NCBI GenBank assembly: GCA_963796225.1
Contig: CAWCLK010000052.1
Coordinates: 36,893-100,892, forward strand
Source: CAWCLK01 sp963796225
GTDB taxonomy: Bacteria; Actinomycetota; Nitriliruptoria; Nitriliruptorales; Nitriliruptoraceae
Direction of reading: 5' to 3'
Length of the DNA: 64,000 nucleotides
The number at the start of each line of letters is the position of its first letter. The first letter of the stretch is position 1. Below are positions 1-8,383 of this stretch, piece by piece. The position numbers were made by a program, and so were the translations under genes. Under the pieces are notes generated by a model that made no database searches, was not told the DNA's origin, and saw nothing but the letters and a program-made list of their open reading frames with translations.

Positions 1-2
1 AG

Positions 3-245
3 CTGCGCCCCGTCCTGTTCGACCGCAACGGCAACGCCGGTCCCACGGTGTGGGCCGACGGGCGGGTGGTCGGCGGGTGGGCCCAGCACCCCGACGGCGA
101 GGTCGTCACCCGCCTGCTGGTCGACGTCGGCCGCGACGTCGCCGCGGCGGTCGAGGCCGAGGCGGCCGCGCTGACGGGCTGGCTGGGCGACATCCGGGTC
201 ACGGCACGCTTCCGGACACCCCTCGAGAAGGAGCTGTCCGCGTGA
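3..245 (+). CDS. C-terminal end of a winged-helix DNA-binding (HTH_42, YcaQ-like) protein
   Basis: The window opens inside this gene, so only the last 80 codons are present, read in the third frame to a TGA. The motif LFDRNGNAGPTVWADG followed by VVGGWAQ and the ending RFRTPLEKEL match the C-terminal part of the winged-helix DNA-binding family that includes the crosslink glycosylase YcaQ. The N-terminal winged helices lie outside the window. The next gene starts 20 bases downstream on the same strand and encodes a DNA-alkylation-recognition protein, so a DNA-repair grouping is possible, but that is inference. A glycosylase activity cannot be judged from this fragment. Confidence 0.75.
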   Translation: MRPVLFDRNGNAGPTVWADGRVVGGWAQHPDGEVVTRLLVDVGRDVAAAVEAEAAALTGWLGDIRVTARFRTPLEKELSA

Positions 246-264
246 GGCCCGAGCCGCCCCGACG

Positions 265-588
265 ATGAGCACGTCCCCACCGCTTCCCCCCGGCGGCCAT
301 GCCGAGCCGCCGGCCGAGCTGACCGCGTTCCAGGCCCACGTGGTCGCCGTGGTCGAGGCGACCGCGCCGGGCGACGTCCTCACGTACGCCGAGGTGGCCC
401 TGGAGGCCGGCCACCCCGGCAGCGCGCAGGCCGTGGCCAACGTGCTGCGACGGGTCCCCGGACTTCCGTGGTGGCGCGTGGTCCCGACGTCGGGTCGGCT
501 GTACCGCACGCACGCCCCGACCCAGGCGCCACTGCTCGCGGCCGAGGGCGTCCACGTCGACGAGGAGCGCCATGTCCACCCCCGCTGA
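265..588 (+). CDS. Alkyltransferase-like (MGMT-fold) protein with Trp in place of the acceptor Cys
   Basis: The 107-residue product matches only the DNA-binding domain of O6-methylguanine methyltransferases. The conserved turn GDVLTYAEVA and a helix with QAVANVLRR are present. Where an active transferase has PCHRV, this protein reads LPWWRVV, so the alkyl-accepting cysteine is a tryptophan. That is the signature of ATL proteins, which bind alkylated guanine and hand it to nucleotide excision repair rather than repairing it. The length fits ATLs. Its end overlaps the start of the DUF4112 gene by 17 bases, which suggests translational coupling. The ATG start is preceded by a weak purine stretch. 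Confidence 0.85.
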   Translation: MSTSPPLPPGGHAEPPAELTAFQAHVVAVVEATAPGDVLTYAEVALEAGHPGSAQAVANVLRRVPGLPWWRVVPTSGRLYRTHAPTQAPLLAAEGVHVDEERHVHPR

Positions 589-1054
589 GGTCCCGGGCGA
601 CGACCCACGCTGGGTGCAGGTGCGACAGCTCGCGGACCTGCTCGACACGCGGTTCCGGATCCCGGGGACCCAGCAGACCTTCGGGCTCGACGCGATCCTG
701 GGCATCGTCCCGGGCGCGGGCGACGTGGCCGGACTGGTGGCGTCGGCGTTCGTCGTGACGCAGGCGGTTCGGCTCGGGGCGCGCGGCTGGACGCTGGTGA
801 GCATGCTCGTGACGATCACGCTGGACGCGACCGTGGGCAGCGTCCCCGTGGCGGGCACCGTCTTCGACGTCGTCTACAAGGCCAACGTCCGCAACGTGCG
901 ACTGCTCGAGGAGCACGTGGCCGACGCCGACGCCGCGCGCGCCCGGGCCCGACGCAGCGTGCTGCGCTCGCTGGTGGCGGTGGTCGCGGTCACGCTGCTG
1001 GTGTCGGTCGTGGTCGTGGTGGCGATCGTCGCGCTCGTGCGCTGGCTGGCCTGA
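572..1054 (+). CDS. DUF4112 membrane protein
   Basis: This is a 160-residue protein with the DUF4112 hallmarks. A soluble start of about 30 residues carries LADLLDTRFRIPG. A hydrophobic segment around GIVPGAGDVAGLVAS follows, then a second around TLDATVGSVPVAGTVFD. A charged stretch with NVRLLEEH precedes a strongly hydrophobic C-terminal helix (about residues 130-158). The two PxAG turns are typical of the family, whose function is unknown. The ATG sits 17 bases inside the preceding alkyltransferase-like gene and follows the purine-rich GAGGAGCGCC. Localisation to the cytoplasmic membrane is inferred from hydrophobicity. Confidence 0.8.
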   Translation: MSTPAEVPGDDPRWVQVRQLADLLDTRFRIPGTQQTFGLDAILGIVPGAGDVAGLVASAFVVTQAVRLGARGWTLVSMLVTITLDATVGSVPVAGTVFDVVYKANVRNVRLLEEHVADADAARARARRSVLRSLVAVVAVTLLVSVVVVVAIVALVRWLA

Positions 1055-1124
1055 CCCTGCGCACGCCACCGCCGCCGGGTTGACTGCCTCCGCGCCTGCC
1101 CCAGCCCGACGACGAGGAGCCACC

Positions 1125-1766
1125 GTGCGCGACGAGGTCCGAGCCGAGGACCTGACCGGCAAGGAGCCGTACAAGCTGCTCGTGGGATCGGTGGTGCCTC
1201 GCGCGATCGCATGGGTCGCCACGGTCTCCGCCGACGGCGTGCCCAACATCGCCCCGTACAGCTTCTTCACCGTGGCCTCGCCGCAACCGCCGACGCTGTG
1301 CTTCTCGGTGGGGCCGTCCGCTCGCGACGGCGAACCGGTCAAGGACACCCTCGCCAACGTGCGCGCCACCGGCGAGCTCACCATCAACATCGCCCGCACC
1401 GACCTCCTCGAGGCGGTCAACACCACCGCCTCGACGCTGCCCGGTGACGTGGACGAGTTCGCCGTCGCCGGGCTCACGCCCGAACCGGCCACCCTGGTCG
1501 GCGCACCCCGGATCGCCGAGGCTCCGATCTCGATGGAGTGCCGGTTGGACCGGTTCGTCGAGGTCGGCGAGAACACACTGGTGCTCGCCCGCGTCCTGCT
1601 GTGGCGGTTCGAGGACGGCCTGCGCGACGGCACCTACGTGGACATGCACCGCCTGCGTCCCCTGGGCCGCCTGGCGGGTCCGCGGTTCGCCACCGAGCTG
1701 AACGTGGTCGAGCTCGCCCCGCCCGCCCCCGACGACCTGCTGGCCGGCGGCGCCGAGGGGGCTTGA
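1125..1766 (+). CDS. Flavin reductase family (FMN-binding split barrel) protein
   Basis: The 213-residue product has the flavin-reductase-like split barrel. PRAIAWVATVSADGVPNIAPYSFF forms the FMN-binding opening (about residues 25-48), followed by LCFSVGPSARDG and GELTINI. These proteins usually bind FMN and either reduce it with NAD(P)H or serve as small flavoenzymes; the substrate cannot be read here. The frame is open from a TTG at 1080, but I chose the GTG at 1125 because a strong GAGGAG lies five bases ahead and the protein then begins right at the conserved domain. It follows the DUF4112 gene by 70 bases. Confidence 0.82.
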   Translation: MRDEVRAEDLTGKEPYKLLVGSVVPRAIAWVATVSADGVPNIAPYSFFTVASPQPPTLCFSVGPSARDGEPVKDTLANVRATGELTINIARTDLLEAVNTTASTLPGDVDEFAVAGLTPEPATLVGAPRIAEAPISMECRLDRFVEVGENTLVLARVLLWRFEDGLRDGTYVDMHRLRPLGRLAGPRFATELNVVELAPPAPDDLLAGGAEGA

Positions 1767-1865
1767 CGGCTCCTTCCGCGCGCGGAGGATGACGGGGGAC
1801 GGCGGCCGGCGGGCCGACGTGCGGCTGGGGCATGCGGGATGCCCCGTGGAGAGAGCGGCACCGGC

Positions 1866-3103
1866 ATGGCCGACGGCACGACGACCTGGTCCAGCGAGGC
1901 GGCACGCACCAGCGCGCCGCCGGCGACGCGCCTGCTGCTGCAGGCCGCGTTCGCGGTCTTCACGATCACGGTGGTGATCGGGATCCTCAACGGGATCGAC
2001 GCGGTCGACTTCGGACGCAACACGTTGCTCACGCACGTGCACGCCGGCACGCTGGGCTGGATCACCCTCGGGGTGGTCGGCGGCGTCGATCTGGGTGTTC
2101 CGGGGCGCCGGCGGCCACGACCCGGACGAGGTCACCGAGGGGCGGCTGGCGATCGGGACGGTCGGGGCGGTCGGGCTCTACGTCGCCGCGTTCTGGATCG
2201 GCAACGACCTGCTGCGCCCCGTCGCGGGAACCCTCGTGCTCGCGGTGATCGTGTGGGTCGGGGCGTGGCTGTGGCAGCGCCGGGACGGGGTGGCGACCGA
2301 CATCGTCCGCCTCGGCCTCATGCTGGCGATCGCGTCGCTGCTGATCGGCGCCGTCTTCGGCATCCTGCTGGGGATGGCGGTGACGGGCCGGGCGGACTGG
2401 GTGCCCTCCCAGCTCGCCGAGGCCCACCCCCCGACCATGGTGATCGGCTACCTGATCATGGCCGCCCTGGCGATCGTCGAGTGGCGGCTCCTGGCGGGGT
2501 CCGGCGACGCGTCCCCGTCGGTGCGGATGGGACGCTGGCAGGTCGGGCTCGTCTTCACCGCCGGCGTCGTCCTGCTGCTCGGGCTGGTGTTCGACTCCCA
2601 GCCGCTGCTGATCCTCAGCCAGCCACTGGAGCTCGTGGGCGTGGGGCTGTTCCTGGCTCGCCTGCGGCACCCCCTGCGGCAGCGTGGACTGGCGGGCCGC
2701 GGCCGGCGGGCGCACCTCCGGCGCCAGCGTCGTGTTCCTGCTGACCAACATCGTCCTGCTGCTGTACGTCGTGGCGACCTACGCCGACGACCCCGACGCC
2801 ATCCCGATGAACACGATCCTCGCGATCGACCACATGATGTTCCTCGGGGCGATGACCAACGCGCTGATCGGGCTGGCCATCGCCGCAGCCCCGGCCCGGG
2901 CCGTGGCGCGCTGGGCCGACGACGTGGTGTTCTGGGCGCTGAACCTCGGGCTGGCGACCTTCGTCCTCGGCCTGCTGACGGACACGGTGGCGCTCAAGCG
3001 CACCGGGACACCGATCCTGGGGCTGGGCCTGCTGCTGGCCATCAGCGTGCACACCGCCCGGCTGGCGCAACGCAGCCCGACGGCCATGCCCGCCATGCCC
3101 TGA
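1866..3103 (+). CDS. Polytopic membrane protein with repeated His motifs (two frame breaks)
   Basis: Three consecutive frames together encode one protein of about 410 residues that is almost entirely transmembrane. Frame 3 covers 1866 to about 2090, frame 1 runs to about 2680, and frame 2 runs to the TGA at 3103. Removing one base near 2087 and one near 2679 restores a continuous protein. Histidines recur at similar places in successive helices (LTHVHAGTLGW, AEAHPPTMVIGY, AIDHMMFLG), an arrangement reminiscent of heme- or copper-binding membrane proteins such as the oxidase subunit I and NnrS groups. That resemblance is only suggestive. The ATG at 1866 follows GGAGAG. It converges with the thioesterase gene. 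Confidence 0.65.
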
Positions 3104-3119
3104 CCGGTCGATCCCGGTC
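3102..3119. terminator. Short hairpin between convergent genes
   Basis: GACCGG and CCGGTC pair across a six-base loop in the 20-base gap between two convergent genes. It could end transcription from either side. There is no U tract, and the stem is only six base pairs, so the call is tentative. Confidence 0.35.
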
Positions 3120-3123
3120 GGGG

Positions 3124-3534
3124 CTACGGCGTCGCCACCTCGACCAGGCGCAGGCGCTGCAGCGCGGCCAGCAGGTCCGCCGGCGCGGCCACGGGCCGTC
3201 CCTCCGGGTCGACCGTGCCCGACCGCACCTCGACCTCCGCGAGTACCTGGCCGTCGCGGACCGCGCGCTGGTGCCACCACGACGTGGCCCGGCGCAGGTC
3301 GCCGATCTCGGACTCGATGGTCACCTCGTCGCCGGCGACGGCGGGGCGCAGGAAGCGCAGGTTCGCCTCGGTGACGACGAGGTGGACACCCCGTTCGCGC
3401 AGCGTCGTCAGCCCGTACCCGAGGGCGTCCAGCGCCTCGATGCGCGCCGTCTCGAACCAGTTGAGGTAGACGCCGTGGTTGACGTGGCCGTAGGGGTCGA
3501 GCTCGTGGAACCGGACGCGAATGGTCAGCTCCAT
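3124..3534 (-). CDS. Acyl-CoA thioesterase, 4HBT/YbgC type
   Basis: The 136-residue product is a hotdog-fold thioesterase. The N-terminal RVRFHELDPYGHVNHGVYLNW contains the family's D-x-x-G-H-V-N-x-x-x-Y element with the usual catalytic aspartate position, followed by the ARIEALDALGY helix. It probably hydrolyses an acyl-CoA or acyl-ACP thioester. The ATG overlaps the stop codon of the upstream desaturase gene (TGATG), so the two are almost certainly co-translated. An in-frame GTG one codon earlier is also possible. The pairing with a desaturase suggests a role in making or releasing unsaturated fatty acids. Confidence 0.85.
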   Translation of the reverse strand: MELTIRVRFHELDPYGHVNHGVYLNWFETARIEALDALGYGLTTLRERGVHLVVTEANLRFLRPAVAGDEVTIESEIGDLRRATSWWHQRAVRDGQVLAEVEVRSGTVDPEGRPVAAPADLLAALQRLRLVEVATP

Positions 3535-4472
3535 CACGCACCCTCCCGGCGGCGCGCCCGGCGCGCGGCCCGGGCGTCGCGTTTCTCGACGAAGCGTGTG
3601 GCCGTGGCGTCGAGCCCCTCGAGGAAGGCCACGAGCTCGTCGCGGCGCTGCTCCGCGGCGGCGTCGAGCCCGTCCAGGTCGAGGATGCCCCAGTGGCGCA
3701 GCAGGGGCTGCACGACCTCGTCGAGGTGGTTGCGCGGGTCGTAGATCCCGGCGTCGGCGATGCGCGCGGCCGCGGGCCCGAACCCGGGGATGGTCGCGCC
3801 GGGCATGGCGAACCCGATGACCTCGTCGGCGACGGCCCGCACCGTGGCCGAGGGGTCCACGTGCAGCGCCGCCCGCACCAGGTCGCGGTAGAAGACCATG
3901 TGGAGGTTCTCGTCGGCGGCAACGCGCGCCATGATCCGGTCGGCGACGGGGTCGGCGCTGTACCGGCCCGTGTTGCGGTGGGACAGGCGGGTGGCCAGCT
4001 CCTGCAGGGCCACGTAGGCCATCCCGTGCAGGGGGTCCCGTCCGTCGCGGTCGTAGCCGGTCTGCATCGTCTCCATGCGGCCCCGTTCGAGCCGCACCGG
4101 GTCCTCGTTGCGGGTCACGACGAGGTAGTCGCGAAGCACGATCGCGTGCCGGCCCTCCTCCGCCGTCCAGCGGTGGACCCAGGCGGTCCAGGCCGAGTCA
4201 CGCCGGCCGAACATCGCGTGGATCTCGCGGTGGTAGCTCGGCAGGTTGTCCTCGGTGAGCAGGTTGACGTACATCGCCGTGCGTGCCACGCCGTCGAGCC
4301 GCGGCTGGTCCGGGGTCCACGGGTCACGGTCGAAGTCGCGGCCCTGCCCGTAGGGCACGTACTCGTGGGGGAACCACTCGTCGGCGACGCCCAGGTGCCG
4401 TTCGAGCAGGCGCTCGGCCTCGGGCTCGAGCTCCCCGAGCAGGTCACGGTCGGCGGTCGTGGCGGTCGGCAT
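3534..4472 (-). CDS. Acyl-ACP desaturase (ferritin-like diiron)
   Basis: The 312-residue product belongs to the soluble acyl-ACP desaturase family (DesA1/DesA2 of actinobacteria). It carries the diiron ligands in the expected order: a Glu in the LTEDNLPSYH helix, TAEEGRHAI (EEGRH) around residue 120, and a second DENLHMVFYRD (DENLH) around residue 200. The enzyme inserts a cis double bond into acyl chains bound to acyl carrier protein. The frame is open much further upstream, but the ATG at 4472 has AGGA seven bases ahead and begins the conserved domain. The thioesterase gene follows with a one-base overlap. The helicase is divergent, leaving about 110 bases for promoters. Confidence 0.88.
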   Translation of the reverse strand: MPTATTADRDLLGELEPEAERLLERHLGVADEWFPHEYVPYGQGRDFDRDPWTPDQPRLDGVARTAMYVNLLTEDNLPSYHREIHAMFGRRDSAWTAWVHRWTAEEGRHAIVLRDYLVVTRNEDPVRLERGRMETMQTGYDRDGRDPLHGMAYVALQELATRLSHRNTGRYSADPVADRIMARVAADENLHMVFYRDLVRAALHVDPSATVRAVADEVIGFAMPGATIPGFGPAAARIADAGIYDPRNHLDEVVQPLLRHWGILDLDGLDAAAEQRRDELVAFLEGLDATATRFVEKRDARAARRARRREGA

Positions 4473-4580
4473 GGGCGTCCTGGGGGCGGGGGGACCAGCC
4501 TGACCAGAGATGACGTCGACGTCAAGTTCAATCACCGTCGCGTGGGACCGGGCACACTCGTCAGCCACCGAGGAGTCCCG

Positions 4581-6264
4581 ATGTCCCCGCACGACCCCGA
4601 CGCCCCCACGGCGTTCACCGACCTCGCGCTGCGCCCCGAGCTGCTGACGGCGCTCGACGAGCTCGGCTACGAGGAGCCCACGCCGATCCAGCGCGAGGCG
4701 ATCCCGCCCCTGCTGGCGGGACGCGACCTGCTGGGACAGGCCGCGACGGGCACCGGGAAGACGGCCGCGTTCGCGCTGCCCCTCCTCCACCACCTCGCCG
4801 ACGACGGCGAGCGCCGCGCCGACCGGTCCGCGTGGGCTCGTGCTGGTGCCGACCCGCGAGCTGGCGATGCAGGTCTCGCAGGCCATCCACCGCTACGGCC
4901 GCGCCCTGGGCGCCCGGGTGGTGCCCGTCTACGGCGGCCAGCCGATCTGGCGGCAGGTCAAGGCCCTCGAGCGGGGCGTGGACGTCGTGGTCGCCACGCC
5001 CGGTCGCGCCCTGGACCACCTCGGTCGCGGCACGCTGGTCCTCGACGGGGTCGAGGTCGTCGTGCTCGACGAGGCCGACGAGATGCTGGACATGGGCTTC
5101 GCCGAGGACCTCGACGCGATCCTCGACGCCACCCCACCGCACCACCAGACCATGCTGTTCTCGGCGACGATGCCGGCCCACATCGACCGGCTGGCCCACC
5201 GCCGGCTGCACGACCCGGTCCGGGTCACCCTGTCGCGCGAGGAGGCCACGGCCGGCGGGCAGGGCCCGCGCGTGCGCCAGTCCGCCTACGTGGTCGCGCG
5301 CAGCCACAAGCCCGCCGCGCTGGGGCGCGTGCTCGACGTCGAGAACCCGACCGCGGCGATCGTCTTCTGCCGCACCCGCACCGAGGTGGACGAGCTCACC
5401 GAGACCATGAACGGGCGTGGCTACCGGGCCGAGGCCCTGCACGGCGGCATGAGCCAGCAGCAGCGCGACCGCGTCATGGACCGGCTGCGGGGCGAGACCG
5501 CCGAGCTGCTGGTCGCCACCGACGTGGCGGCCCGGGGCCTGGACATCGACCACCTCACGCACGTCGTCAACTACGACGTGCCCTCCTCCCCCGACGCCTA
5601 CGTGCACCGCATCGGGCGCGTCGGGCGGGCGGGGCGCGAGGGCGTGGCCATCACGCTCGTCGAACCGCGCCAGCACCGCCACCTCAAGGCCATCGAGACG
5701 CCACACCGGCCAGGAGCTCGACGTCGAGCAGGTCCCCACCGTGGCCGACCTGCGCGCCCGTCGCCTCGAGCTGACCCGGGCGGCCCTGCGCGAGATGCTG
5801 GTCGACGACCCCGACGCGCTCGAACGCTTCCGCCCCGTCGTCGAGTCCCTGTCCGACGAGTTCGACCTCGTCGAGATCGCGCTGGCGGCGATCGGGCTCG
5901 CCCACGACGCCGACACCGGGCCCGACGACGAGGAGGAGCTGCCCGACGTGCGCATGCGCCAGGACCGCTCCACCGGCGGAGGCGGCGGTGGAGGCCGAAG
6001 GCCCCGCGCCCCCCGTCCGCGGGGATGACGCGGCTGTGGATCAGCGCGGGGCGCAACCTCGGCATCCGGCCCAAGGACCTCGTCGGCGCCATCGCCGGCG
6101 AGACCCGCCTGACGGGGCGCGACGTCGGGGACATCCAGATCGCCCAGCGGTTCTCGCTGGTGGAGGTCCCCGAGGACGCCGTGGACGAGGTGATCGCCGC
6201 CCTGCGCACGTCCAGCGTCAAGGGCAAGAAGGTGGCGGCACGCCGCGACCAGAAGTCGACCTGA
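4581..6264 (+). CDS. DEAD-box RNA helicase with DbpA-type RNA-binding domain (three frame breaks)
   Basis: All helicase motifs are readable in order but in different frames: the Q motif (PTPIQREAIP), motif I (AATGTGKT), then after a shift near 4830 motif Ia (PTRELAMQV), TPGR, DEAD (VLDEADEM), SAT (FSATMP) and motif VI (HRIGRVGRAG). A further shift near 5698 leads into a helical segment. A shift back near 6025 reaches a DbpA-like RNA-binding domain (GRNLGIRPKDLVGAIAGE). A glycine-rich linker precedes that domain. The architecture is that of DeaD/CsdA-type helicases, which remodel structured RNA in ribosome assembly and cold response. GAGGAG precedes the ATG. The intact motifs make consensus indels more likely than decay. 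Confidence 0.85.
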
Positions 6265-6284
6265 CCCCGGTCAGGGCAGGGGTC
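6263..6284. terminator. Hairpin between convergent helicase and exporter genes
   Basis: GACCCC and GGGGTC pair across a ten-base loop at the junction of two convergent genes, overlapping both stop regions. This is a possible bidirectional terminator, with a short stem and no U tract. Confidence 0.3.
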
Positions 6285-7446
6285 GCTGCGTCAGCCCGCC
6301 GCGCCGGATCCGACCCCGACGGCCACCCCGCGCCTGCGCCTCGGCGTCGGCGGCCTGCACCTGCTCGATGCGTCGCCGGAGCACGAACTCCTCCAGCACG
6401 ATCTTGACCATGGCCGCGATCGGCAGGGCGAGCAGCGCCCCGATGGGGCCGGCCAGCACGCCACCGGCCAGCAGGGCGACGATCCCGGTCGCTGGCCTGA
6501 TGTCGATCGCCTCCTTCATCACCCGGGGCACGATCACGTAGTTCTCGACCTGCTGGTAGACGATGATCAGCAGGGCCGCACCCACCATCGTCCCCACACC
6601 CTCCAGCGCGGCGACCGCGATCACGACGACCGCCCCGACGGTGGCCCCGACGGCCGGCACCACGTCGGTGACCGCCACGAAGACGGCCAGGGTGATGGCG
6701 TAGGGCACCCCGAGCAGGGAGAGCCCGACGAACGCGACCACCCCGGCGATCACGCTGACCAGCAGGTTGCCGGCCATGTAGTTCGCCATCAGGTCGGTGG
6801 ACCGGTTGAGGACGTAGAGCAGGTCCTCGCGCTGCCCCGGGCGCACCAGCCGGACGATCCACCGCTTGGCGTCCGGCACCGACAGCGCGAAGTAGGGCGT
6901 CAGGATCAGCACGAGCCCGAGCTGGAAGGCGGCGGTGCCGATGCCGCGAGCGACTGCGACGAGCCCGCCTGGCAGCGCGTCCTGCAACGTCGCGAGACGG
7001 TCCAGGACACCGAACTGGTCCTCGATGTCCGAGATCACGCCCGAGCCGTACTGGATCTCGTCCACGAAGGACGGGATCGCGTCGGCCAGCTCGCCGAGCT
7101 GCGTCAGGATCATCGGCACCAGCAGGATCGCCAGCCCCACGGCGACGGCCAGCCCGGCGACCATGATCGCGGCCATGGCCAGGCCGCTGGTCACCCCCCG
7201 GGTCTCCAACCAGCGGATCGTGGGTTGCAGGCCGATCGCCAGCACGGCGGAGGCCAGCACGACCAGCAGCACGCTCTCCAGCGCGACGACCAGGCGCAGG
7301 GCCACCACCAGGGCGACCACCATGGCGGCGGCCTTCAGCCAGTACGTGGCCGGCGGGAACGACAGGACGGGTGCGGACGCGTCCTCGCCGCCCCGCGGCA
7401 CCCCGTCGCCGTCCGGCCTGGCGTGGGTGCCGGGTCGTTGGTCCAT
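6271..7446 (-). CDS. AI-2E family transporter (TqsA/YdiK type)
   Basis: The 391-residue product is a polytopic membrane protein with the pattern of the AI-2E exporter family. There are hydrophobic helices at about residues 35-75 and 90-115, a long amphipathic region with the TQLGELADAIPSFVDEI signature, and a C-terminal bundle. That bundle carries VTDVVPAVGATVGAV and IGALLALPIAAM near the end. Members export small molecules or ions. Autoinducer-2 export is known for only some of them, so the substrate is open. The hydrophilic first 30 residues and the arginine-rich tail are cytoplasmic by inference. It lies 27 bases downstream of the FHA-LuxR gene on the same strand and may share its transcript. 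Confidence 0.88.
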   Translation of the reverse strand: MDQRPGTHARPDGDGVPRGGEDASAPVLSFPPATYWLKAAAMVVALVVALRLVVALESVLLVVLASAVLAIGLQPTIRWLETRGVTSGLAMAAIMVAGLAVAVGLAILLVPMILTQLGELADAIPSFVDEIQYGSGVISDIEDQFGVLDRLATLQDALPGGLVAVARGIGTAAFQLGLVLILTPYFALSVPDAKRWIVRLVRPGQREDLLYVLNRSTDLMANYMAGNLLVSVIAGVVAFVGLSLLGVPYAITLAVFVAVTDVVPAVGATVGAVVVIAVAALEGVGTMVGAALLIIVYQQVENYVIVPRVMKEAIDIRPATGIVALLAGGVLAGPIGALLALPIAAMVKIVLEEFVLRRRIEQVQAADAEAQARGGRRGRIRRGGLTQRPLP

Positions 7447-7473
7447 GCCCTCCGCCCGCTCCGGGGTTCGGCG

Positions 7474-8076
7474 TTACAGGATCCCGGCGTTGATGGCCTC
7501 GGCCACCGCTCCGGCCCGGTTGCGCACGCCCAGCTTCGTGTACAGCTCCTGGGCGTAGGCCTTCACGGTCCGCTCGGTGATGCCGAGCTGGTCGCCGATC
7601 TCGCTGTTGGTCATGCCCTCGGCGATGAGCTGCAGGACCTCGGTCTGGCGCGGCGAGAGGGCCGGGCCGGTCTCCTCGGCCTCGGGCACGTGCAGCATCA
7701 TGGTGGTGGTCTCGTCGCTGGTCGCGGCCGCGGCGACGGGGTTCTCGAGCACCGCCTCGCTGGTGCCGACGGTGAGTCGGTCACCGTGCACGAGGGTGCA
7801 GGACCCGGTGACGGACTCGCCGTTGACGGTCGTGCCGCCGGACGAGCCGAGGTCGGTGACCAGGATCGTGGTCTCGCCGGTGCGGGTGATGCGTGCGTGG
7901 ACGCGTGAGACACCGGGGTCGGCGATGACGTAGTGGTTGTCGTCGCGACGGCCGAGCGTGCCCTCCTCGTGCTCCAGCCGCAGCGTGACGCCGGCGGCGG
8001 GGCCGCTGGTGAAGCGCAGCGACGGGACGGGCATCACCTTCTTGGCGCGCGAGGGTTCGGGGATGGTGGCGGACAT
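7474..8076 (-). CDS. FHA-LuxR fusion transcriptional regulator
   Basis: This 200-residue protein joins two domains. Residues about 20-105 form a forkhead-associated domain with GTLGRRDDNHYVI, GVSRVHARI and DLGSSGGTTVNG, the Arg, Ser-x-x-His and Asn positions that read phosphothreonine. Residues about 138-198 form a LuxR/GerE helix-turn-helix with LSPRQTEVLQLIAEGMTNSE and TERTVKAY. No receiver domain is present. The plausible reading is a DNA-binding protein switched by a Ser/Thr protein kinase. GGGAG lies ahead of the ATG at 8076. The AI-2E family exporter follows 27 bases after its stop and is a likely target or partner by position. Confidence 0.88.
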   Translation of the reverse strand: MSATIPEPSRAKKVMPVPSLRFTSGPAAGVTLRLEHEEGTLGRRDDNHYVIADPGVSRVHARITRTGETTILVTDLGSSGGTTVNGESVTGSCTLVHGDRLTVGTSEAVLENPVAAAATSDETTTMMLHVPEAEETGPALSPRQTEVLQLIAEGMTNSEIGDQLGITERTVKAYAQELYTKLGVRNRAGAVAEAINAGIL

Positions 8077-8383
8077 GCACGGCTCCCTGGAGGTGTGGTC
8101 GCGGGACCGCCCATGTGGCGGGGTCCCGACGGCGAGTGTCACCCCCCGTTCGGAGCTGCCGACGTATGGCCTTCGGCCGTTCGGCCACCGGACCCCGGAT
8201 GACCGGGCCGTTCGTCCCTGCCCGCTCCGCGAGCGCGGCGGGCATGCTGGGACGCGAGGCACTGGCCGGCGCCCGGTGGCGCCCCACGGTCCACCGCACC
8301 CTCGCTCTGCGGCGGAGGTGACCCCGTCGGTACGTCTGGCGGGGAAGGGGTTCGACACCCCCCGGTGCCACTCGTGCGCGTCC
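8077..8383. other. Intergenic region with inverted repeat
   Basis: About 300 bases separate the FHA-LuxR start from the stop of the MFS gene, both on the minus strand. I see no credible coding frame. A palindromic element, TGGCC and GGCCA around TTCGGCCGTTC, lies at 8167-8187 and could be an operator or the MFS transcript's hairpin. No clear promoter boxes stand out. Confidence 0.35.

Noticed and set aside
6271..7446. Claiming quorum-sensing autoinducer export
   Set aside because: The family name is historical. Most members have other or unknown substrates, and no LuxS-type gene is in the window.
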